Source: Cyrtodaria siliqua
Taxonomy: Eukaryota; Mollusca; Bivalvia; Adapedonta; Hiatellidae
Direction: 5' to 3'
NCBI GenBank assembly: GCA_037043455.1
Contig: JAWPHD010003102.1
Coordinates: 1-64,000 of the forward strand
DNA: 64,000 bases
Positions 56,759 through 64,000 of this stretch are shown in pieces (the first letter of the stretch is position 1; each line of letters begins with the position of its first letter). The notes under the pieces were generated by a model, which was not told the DNA's origin, searched no databases, and saw nothing but the letters and a program-made list of their open reading frames with translations. The position numbers and the translations under genes are program-made.

Positions 56759-58010
56759 ATCACCGCACACGCATATACACATGTCTAACACTAAATAACC
56801 GCCGCACATGCATATACACATGTCTAACACTAAATAACCACCGCACACGCATATGCACATGTCTAACACTAAATAACCGCCGCACACGCATATACACGTG
56901 TCTAACACTAAATAACCGCCGCACACGCATATACACATGTCTAACACTAAATAACCGCCGCACATGCATATACACATGTCTAACACTAAATAACCACCGC
57001 ACACGCATATGCACATGTCTAACACTAAATAACCGCCGCACACGCATATACACGTGTCTAACACTAAATAACCGCCGCACACGCATATACACATGTCTAA
57101 CACTAAATAACTGCCGGACACGCATATACATATGTCTAACACTAAATTACCGCCACACACGCATATACACGTGTCTAACATAAAATAACCGCCGCACACG
57201 AATATACACCTGTCTAACACTAAATGACTGCCGCACACGATTACACATGCCTAACATTAAATAACCGCCGCACACGCATATGCACATGTCTAACACTAAA
57301 TAACCGCCGCACACGCATATACACATGTCTAACACTAAATGACTGCCGCACACGAATACACATGCCTAACACTAAATAACCGCCGCACACGCATATGCAC
57401 ATGTCTAACACTAAATAACCGCCGGACACGCATATACACATGTCTAACACTAAATATCCGCCGCACATGCATATACACATGTCAAACACTAAATAACCGC
57501 CGCACACACATGTACACATGTCTAACAATAAATGACTGCCGCACACGAATACACATATCTAACACTAAATAACCGCCGCACACTCATATGGTCATATACC
57601 ACTATTGCATTTTACATAGGGTTACATAATAGCCTTTTGGCCCTAAAACACATTTTACATACCCAAGGGAACTTTTTAGGCTACTTTATTTTCAAGAACT
57701 ATCCTTGACACACTTAAAAAAAAATTGGGGGTTTTGTAATGCTTTCACCTTCTTTCGGTTTGATGAAGGTGCTGACCGTCGGGCTCGCAGCAAATAAATG
57801 TGAATTTCTGACAATTTACTATACCTGCAATTTTCTCAATAAAATAGCCCAGATGCAAGAACAAATACAGTTTTTTTTTTTATCATCTACACATATTATT
57901 TTGACATTTTGACACGCATATACACATGTCTAACACTAAATAACCGCCGCACATGCATATACACATGTCTAATATTAAGTAACCGCCGCACACGTATATA
58001 CACAATATGG
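56759..58010 (-). repeat. 39-bp minisatellite, more than 20 units, interrupted by an insertion
   Basis: The unit is ACACATGTCTAACACTAAAT followed by AACCGCCGCACACGCATAT. The array runs 56759-57587 and 57912-58010. The 39-base period gives two overlapping minus-strand frames with 13-residue repeats (VLDMCICVCGGYL and SVRHVYMRVRRLF). Both are open only because the period is a multiple of three, so no gene is called. Confidence 0.95.
57588..57911 (+). mobile_element. Partial copy of the 49.7-kb TIR element inserted in the 39-bp array
   Basis: GGTCATATACCACTATTGCAT starts this segment, matching the left end at 49741. AGCCTTTTGGCC and AAAGAACTAT- or CAAGAACTATC-type text follow in the same order as at 49785-49860. 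The array continues directly after it. The right TIR is not seen. Confidence 0.7.
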
Positions 58011-58014
58011 AATT

Positions 58015-59240
58015 ACAGAACAGAGTATACATGTTGATGTCGACATCACAGACAATCGTTACGGTACTTAATTTCCAAATACAACATAATACATTTGAAA
58101 GAAAAAATGTTTAAACACTTAACCTGCTATATTTCTAAGAGACTGTTCTTTCTTTGAATCTGGAGCATTCCATTCATGCTACAAAGTGGTACTATGGAGA
58201 AATTACTGATGAGCAGCGATCAGACTGTGCATTACTCGCAAGATGATGATCAGGGTTTACACTGGTCATATAAATCATTGTATTCATGCTCAGCAGGGTA
58301 AGTGTTAATTCAATGATTTCCCTGCAACAAATATTAATTATAGAGTTCTTCGTAAGAATAACTCTTAATGTTCTCTCTGTCGAGAAGTACAGTGCAAATA
58401 TACGGTTCAATTCACACAATAGCGCCTTCACCACAGGTGGTACAAAATTCGGGTTTTAAGAGAAAATTATGAATTTGACATATCGGTCATTCTACAAAAA
58501 TTGCATATTTTGTGTCTCGGGGGCATTGACCAAAATAATTAAATCAAGTGATTAAGTATTTGTTAACGTTTGTATACAAGTAAACAGCAAGTACATTTTC
58601 TTTCGAAAGCTGGCTGGTAGTTTTGCTTTTTTTGCCTAAACAAACAGGTATTAAACAAAGTAACTTCAATTAACAACTTGATTCTGCATGAAGTAAAATT
58701 AGACCAGGGCAAATACGTCCTCACGCGAAAGACGCTGCCAACGCCTTTATTTTGGGGGTAAATGTTGCGTTTATAAACGAAAATAGCCGAAATCTAGAAT
58801 TATTTTTCAACAAAGAATGGAACATATTAGAACCAATTCGAATTGATGAAATCATTCTCGGAACCCATCTCCACGTGTCCAACCGTATTATATATGGATC
58901 AGATAAATGCAGATAAAAAAGTGAATTAAATCGCTGATTTCTGTAACACACTGACGAGCGAGGGTCGCAGGCCTTGATCGAGTGCGCGTCGGTCACAGCA
59001 AGTAGGCACCTGACCCTCCGTGCTCAAACAAATCGAGATTCGTTATTAAATTATTTTATTTTTTTAATTTCGAATCTCAGAACAATCGAGATTCGTTATT
59101 CAAAACAGCAGGCGCTAGAGAAGTTTGTTTGGCACTCGTTTTCCAAGGATTGTTCGCACTCTATTCGCTCGCATACATCCACGCTGCGTTCCCATGGGAT
59201 TTCGTTAGAAACTCGCTCTGATTGAGATAATCAATTTTTC
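58015..59240. other. No gene recognised
   Basis: AATCGAGATTCGTTATT occurs twice (59033 and 59085), with an inverted CGAATCTC between. The short open frames (58192-58434, 58721-58996) show no known domain. Confidence 0.35.
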
Positions 59241-59249
59241 GCTAGGTGT

Positions 59250-59549
59250 TCGCGAACAAGTTCGCTTGGCGCTCGCTTTTTTTGTGTGTGCTTTCAAAAC
59301 GTCGAATGTCGAATAAGGAACTGGGAATGCATTTCGACGATATTCTCTTCAGTCTTCTCATGATGTGGTTCAGTTGCCAAAAATCCTAGAGACAATATTG
59401 TTTAAAGGTGATTTGTTAAAAGAAATTGTATTTAAAATGCATTCCCAGTTCCTTATTCGGCTTTCAATGTCAAATAAAGAATTGGTTCTTTATTCGACAT
59501 TCGAATTTTTGAAAGCACACAAAAAAAACCGAGCGCCACTATTTGCGGG
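59250..59549. repeat. Foldback element
   Basis: The left arm (59250-59334, with GTCGAATGTCGAATAAGGAA) is mirrored in the right arm (59434-59549). The right arm holds two partial copies: CCCAGTTCCTTATTCG and TTCTTTATTCGACATTCG followed by TTGAAAGCACACAAAAAAAA. The arms can pair over about 70 bases. Confidence 0.75.
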
Positions 59550-60154
59550 CACCGAGCGAAAAGTTGACTCATGAGATCGTCCTGAAGTTCGTAGGAGAAG
59601 CGGTTTTCGCCAAAAAAAAACTTGTTCACAGACAACGTTCGCTTGATGAGAGACACAAAAACACACTTTTCTCGTGACCGAATGCCACGATGTTCGCTTG
59701 AAAGACGTCTCGGTTCACTCGAGAGACCCGAGGTTTGAGTAAGACCATATACGTTCTTATCCCCAGTCAGGGTCACACGGCCCCCTTTTAAAAATAAACT
59801 AAAGTGTGTGTGTGTTGGGAGGTGACCTAGTCAGTTTATCACCATTTAAATTATTGAAAGGGGGTATTGACAGGTTTTTAATATTAAGTACTAGTGGTAC
59901 TAGTAGCCTAGTGGTACTAGTAGCTCCCTTGTTTGACGTCTAGCACATAAAAAGGTACTTAAAGGAATGGTCGGCCTGCTGTCTGTATAATGTGACTGGC
60001 TGGGTTACATGTCATGAGTGTACAGCGTGCTATTCCAGTGAGAGGCAACACTATAATTAAAGATTAATCTCACTGCTACAAGTAGACACCGTCGTGATAT
60101 GACTCCAAAATTGTTCACAATTGTTGAAAGATACTTGTAAACCCCAAAATAAAC

Positions 60155-60189
60155 AAACACGCACACGCACACACACATACAAGCACGCA

Positions 60190-60223
<34 letters not shown>
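60155..60223 (-). repeat. (CA)n/(TG)n microsatellite
   Basis: Imperfect then pure CA dinucleotides. The minus-strand 'CVCVCV' open frames are artefacts. Confidence 0.9.
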
Positions 60224-60225
<2 letters not shown>

Positions 60226-60748
60226 AAGTAGATAATTAATCCAGTATTTTGCAAAAGGTAACGTAATTTCGATTTAAGATAAGCATACTACATAATAAGT
60301 TAAGGCAACAGAGTATAAAGCAATGTGCCACAAATGTGAATGAGTAACTGTTATTTTCAAAGAGAGAGATGCATGATAGATAATGTTTTGTATTTATATA
60401 TAACAAAAAGCATTTATTGTACATTTATATAGATCAATAAACGCAAAATGATTATACAGTTTTCAGCACTCAAGTCAGCAGTCAACATTTTGGAAATGGT
60501 AGGTAGTATAAATTTCAAATATTTGTACTTATTTGTACTTATAAATACACTAACTGTACAAAGTACATACTTTAAGTCATATGATTTTGAGTTTGCCAAT
60601 TAGAAGGAAATAATAATTGACATTTTATTGTTAAACATGTGTTAAATTTGTTTAATAATACGATGTTACAATTAACTGAATTAATGCATTAATTTATGTT
60701 GACTTTAACAGCTTCACCATTTATTTTTTAAACAAATCATTCAATGAC

Positions 60749-62133
60749 ATGGAACAGCAACATAGTAACATGTGTTCTAATCCTGGCAGCACTTACTTTG
60801 TTCCAAATAGAGAAACCTATTCATAGCAAAAGGAAGAGCCTTCATCATTATTCAGCGATCCTACAGATCAGAGCGATCCCACAGAAGGGACAACTTCGGT
60901 TACCTCAAAGAGAACAACAAATGCATACAATGACGATATTTCAGACTCAGGGAGTTCAGATGATATGCCACTTGCTAATATTCAGAAGAGTCTAAGCAGA
61001 TCCAAACTAAACCTTCCTTCTCACTCGATGATGATGAAGGCAGTGAGAATGTGCCTTCCTGTTCAAGTGTTGATGATTATTCAATTACTGTCCAAAAAAG
61101 AAGGAAAACATGGGTTCGAAAACGGATTCGACCATTGAAAAGAGAGAAGCAGGTAGAAGAATAAATGTCAAAGAGAAAAAGACAAGGAAAATAACTAAGA
61201 AATAAACAGTGTCAAATGTTAAAAACATCACTGAAAAGACAAAATCAGTAGATGAAAGTGAAGAATCTCAATAGTGTGAAAAAAGAGTGTAGCGCAAAGT
61301 ACCAGTTAAATGAAATATTGAAGAAGCATTCGGAAGTGAGACTAACAAATGTACTGAACAGCAATTCATTACATACAGTATCAGTACCTTCAGATGGGAA
61401 CTGTTTCTACAACGCAGTTCTACTTAAACTGATGACGATCTCACCCCCAAATGAATTAAGAACAAAACTTTGTGAGAATCTTATTCGAAATGTGCAGCAT
61501 TACAAATAAGCGGTGAAGAAGGGAATAATGAGGAACGCAGGGACATCTATGTTGAAAGATAGTATCCTTATATCTATTGCACATTTCTGTCTATATTCCT
61601 GATTAAGGGTACACTGTTATTCATATGGCAAGGAGACAAAACCCATACACAGTTATTCCATTAAGGTTTGACCAGTTCTAGGACTTGAAAAGTTATACTA
61701 AAGGTAACTTTCAAAAAGTCAAACTGGATGTGACTGGCAACAAAGTAAATTGGCTAAAAGTTAAAGTACTGAGGGTGACTAAAGTGCAACCGAAGCAGAT
61801 TCAGATTAAATATGAATATGATGAGGAGGACTTTAAATTAATAAATGTTACCACAACAGGAAGAGGCAGGCCAGCAGCAGAGGAAAATTGCGAATAACTA
61901 AAACCAAAAAAAGGGATTAAACGTATGTAGGTCTTTGATAATCCCATGTACTTAGTGGAGTTATTATGCGAACCTATCAACTGACAACAATGCAAAAGAT
62001 CAGCTACCGATGCCTGATGCACGAGAGGAGGACTCCGACAGTGACTTGATTAAAACTCAATTGTATCGTGCTTGTCAATTTCTACGTAATGAACTGTTGA
62101 ATTCTAAAAGACATTTGAATTATAGGGTGTTCT
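60749..62133 (+). pseudogene. Decayed OTU-domain gene with an AT-hook-like motif
   Basis: Coherent protein text in shifting plus-strand frames: 'MEQQHSNMCSNPGSTYFVPN' from 60749 (stop soon after), an acidic Ser-rich part 'DDISDSGSSDDMPLANIQK', and a basic part 'RRKTWVRKRIRPLKREK'. At 61252-61509 lies an OTU-like core 'SVPSDGNCFYNAVLLKL' (catalytic Asp-Gly-Asn-Cys block). Then come 'NPYTVIPLRFDQF' and a lysine-rich part ending 'TTTGRGRPAAEENCE' (GRGRP resembles an AT-hook). The last part is 'EEDSDSDLIKTQLYRACQFL' to a stop at about 62133. At least three frameshifts and several stops break it. OTU proteins are ubiquitin-type cysteine proteases. It may derive from a transposon-encoded gene; the family is not recognised. 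Confidence 0.65.
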
Positions 62134-62139
62134 AGAATT

Positions 62140-62795
62140 CGAAATATAACAAAATTATTGAGTCTGTAATCGTTGCTTAGTCTAAGACAATAGATCGTAT
62201 ATAACCCACGTTTTGCAATTAGTTGTTCTGTAAAATGCAAGTTATTAGCTACGTGTTACACACGATGATATTGATGCACTTTCTGTCATCTTATAATGTA
62301 CCAATGTGATGAATATTGAGAGGATGATACATGTACGTCCTAATTAAACGTTGAAAATGTGTTTCAAAATGAAAAGACAGGTGGCTTTGTGTGCTATTGT
62401 ATGTGTATGTACATCTGTATTATTCATTTTGTGCTAAGAAAAGAGTAATGCTTTGGATAGAGCACTTAGAAACTTATAACCCAATAAATAAATGTATTTG
62501 GAAACAATTCAGACTGTAATGAGCCCTTATTTTTTTAAGAATGGATGGAGGATTTCAAATTAAGCCATAAGGGCTCATCAACAATTACTTTCAAACAAGG
62601 CGTCATAGAAGCGGTATAAATTGTTATGTTAATTATCATGAAAAAAACAGCTTATCTCACACACTGGATGGAATTTGATTTTTTTTTTTCCAAAATGGAT
62701 TTTTCATCAGCATTGAAATCTTTAAGCTTGATTTTCTAAAAAATGCAGATGATCCCTGATGGCCCTCAACCGGCTATGATTTAGAAATAACGTGG
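62140..62795. other. No feature recognised
   Basis: AT-rich, with no gene or repeat identified. Confidence 0.4.
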
Positions 62796-62801
62796 TTATC
62801 G

Positions 62802-63680
62802 TCTCTACCTGTACCTATCGATTAACGGCTTATCGAGCGTTTAATGCGTATCGACCCTACAAAAAACAAACGGTAGTGTTACATTTGTATTAATAATTTG
62901 AATAATAGTTTACCGATTTTTGAAAGCCATGTTCTGATAGAAAGTATAAAAAAAATAATTCTTAATTGATTTGTTTTTTGGTGATAAAGAGTATATTTCG
63001 CTGGTTTAGAAACGAAATCGCTTTCTTTATTTGGCGACCGCTATTTTGTTTCAATTTGTTCGATTTTTACCAATTTTCAGCAACCCGTATCACGCTGTAT
63101 AATAATAATAGCTTTTTTTTACAACTCCTTGGCCTGTTATCTTTCCCCAAATATTACATCTAGCGAGTTATGTTTAGAAATGTTGAATAGGAACCTCAAA
63201 TAGTAGCACCATCTTTCGCGGCGGGTTATCTGCATTTAACAATGTTTCTGATAGTTGATGTTCTTCTTCAACATTTATAAACATAACTCACTAGATGTAA
63301 TCTTTATAAAAAGATGAAATACCAGGGAATTGCGAGAAATACAATTTTATGAGATATTATTACCATAAAGGTGTGATACCGGTTGCTGAAAATGGTAAAA
63401 TCAGAAAAATTATAATAAAAACAAAATGGCGGTCGCCTGAAGAACAAACCAGCGAAATATATTATTTGTCACCGAATAAATCACCGAATAACAATAAAGA
63501 AAATTAATTGTCTAAAAAGAAAATTGTGTACACTTTTTATTAGAATATGTCTTTTGAAAATCAGTAAAATATAATTCGAAATGATTAATAAAATATAACA
63601 TGTATAACATCACGACTCATGCGATGCGCGTTCACACAATTACTGTCGATAAGCCAAACATCGATAGATTCAGGTAGAGA
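62802..63680. mobile_element. 879-bp long inverted repeat (foldback), arms of about 400 bp
   Basis: TCTCTACCTG at 62802 is mirrored by CAGGTAGAGA at 63671-63680. Further matched pairs follow inward: GGCTTATCGA, ATATTTCGCTGGTTT, GGCGACCGCxATTTTGTTT, TTTTCAGCAACCxGTATCAC, and ATTACATCTAGxGAGTTATG. The space at the centre is under 60 bases. Divergence is perhaps 20-30%, judged by eye. No coding content is seen; the 63000 open frame lies in one arm. Confidence 0.85.
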
Positions 63681-63684
63681 TGGC

Positions 63685-64000
63685 AATACAGCTCTATTTG
63701 CGTTAGTGTTTCAAAACGATATACATGCATATAAGAACCCTGATTCAGTAGACAAAATAATACAAATAAATGGAAAATAGCTTTCACAGAACACACTCAG
63801 TAGTAAAAGCTTAAACGTTGTATGTTGAATGTCGATACAATTTAGTCATGAAGCCATGCAGGCATTATAGATAATCTAATTTCACTCCAGTTCACAACAA
63901 TTATCACAACTTGTTGTTTAACAATCAGCATCTCATCAATATTTTCCCCAATTTGTTGCATTATAAAACATTTCATTCAAATTATATTAAATGGCTCTCT
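63685..64000. other. No feature recognised
   Basis: AT-rich end of the window. Confidence 0.4.

Noticed and set aside
56747..57546. Minus-strand Cys-rich repeat proteins of 101-163 residues
   Set aside because: They follow from a 39-base tandem period being a multiple of three. A second frame is open in the same way, and there is no start context or domain.

Overview
The window looks like AT-rich metazoan nuclear DNA, most likely from a mollusc (probably a bivalve). Pointers are several degenerate non-LTR retrotransposons, tRNA-derived SINEs, foldback/MITE-type elements, several families of tandem repeats, an interferon-inducible (IRG) type GTPase and an autonomous Helitron. The species assignment is an inference from this repeat and gene mix; nothing in the window proves it. 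No rRNA, no standard tRNA gene and no CRISPR array were seen. Bacterial ideas such as operons and ribosome binding sites do not apply.

Layout. 1-7.7 kb: a three-level transposon nest. An L1/Tx1-like LINE on the minus strand (reverse transcriptase at 1-559, endonuclease at 6675-7680) is split by a second, plus-strand LINE (about 560-6674). That LINE is itself broken by a minus-strand LINE 3' end (5471-6199). 7.7-9.5 kb: AT-rich non-coding DNA with a diverged duplication. 9.5-10.7 kb: a single-exon IRG GTPase gene (minus), open throughout but with two altered nucleotide-binding motifs. 10.7-14.8 kb: no clear gene, one LINE 3' fragment and one unclassified tract.

14.8-31.6 kb: a large Helitron-like unit on the minus strand. 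It has an intact 1,679-residue OTU protease-Rep-Pif1 helicase protein (16846-21885) and, 7.7 kb upstream, an intact replication protein A (RPA)-like single-strand DNA binding protein of 669 residues (29599-31608). Each gene is followed by copies of one family of non-coding repeats in the same orientation, which ties the two genes together. Rep would nick and join DNA, the helicase would unwind it and the RPA would coat the displaced strand. The 22-29 kb gap holds a 278-320-bp tandem array and the repeat family.

31.7-38.1 kb: tandem repeats of about 165 bp, 542 bp and 306 bp; the 306-bp unit carries a SINE. 38.1-42.9 kb: mostly non-coding, with a jockey-like LINE remnant at 41.95-42.56 kb. 43.2-45.1 kb: a precisely bounded 1,934-bp terminal-inverted-repeat element with a 5-bp target duplication. 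45.4-51.5 kb: LINE 3' ends, a SINE, a 143-bp palindromic MITE and a 1.8-kb TIR element. 51.5-58 kb: minisatellites with 42-, 52- and 39-bp units, a triplet microsatellite and small palindromic MITEs. 58-64 kb: a foldback element, a decayed OTU-domain gene (60.75-62.13 kb) and an 879-bp long inverted repeat.
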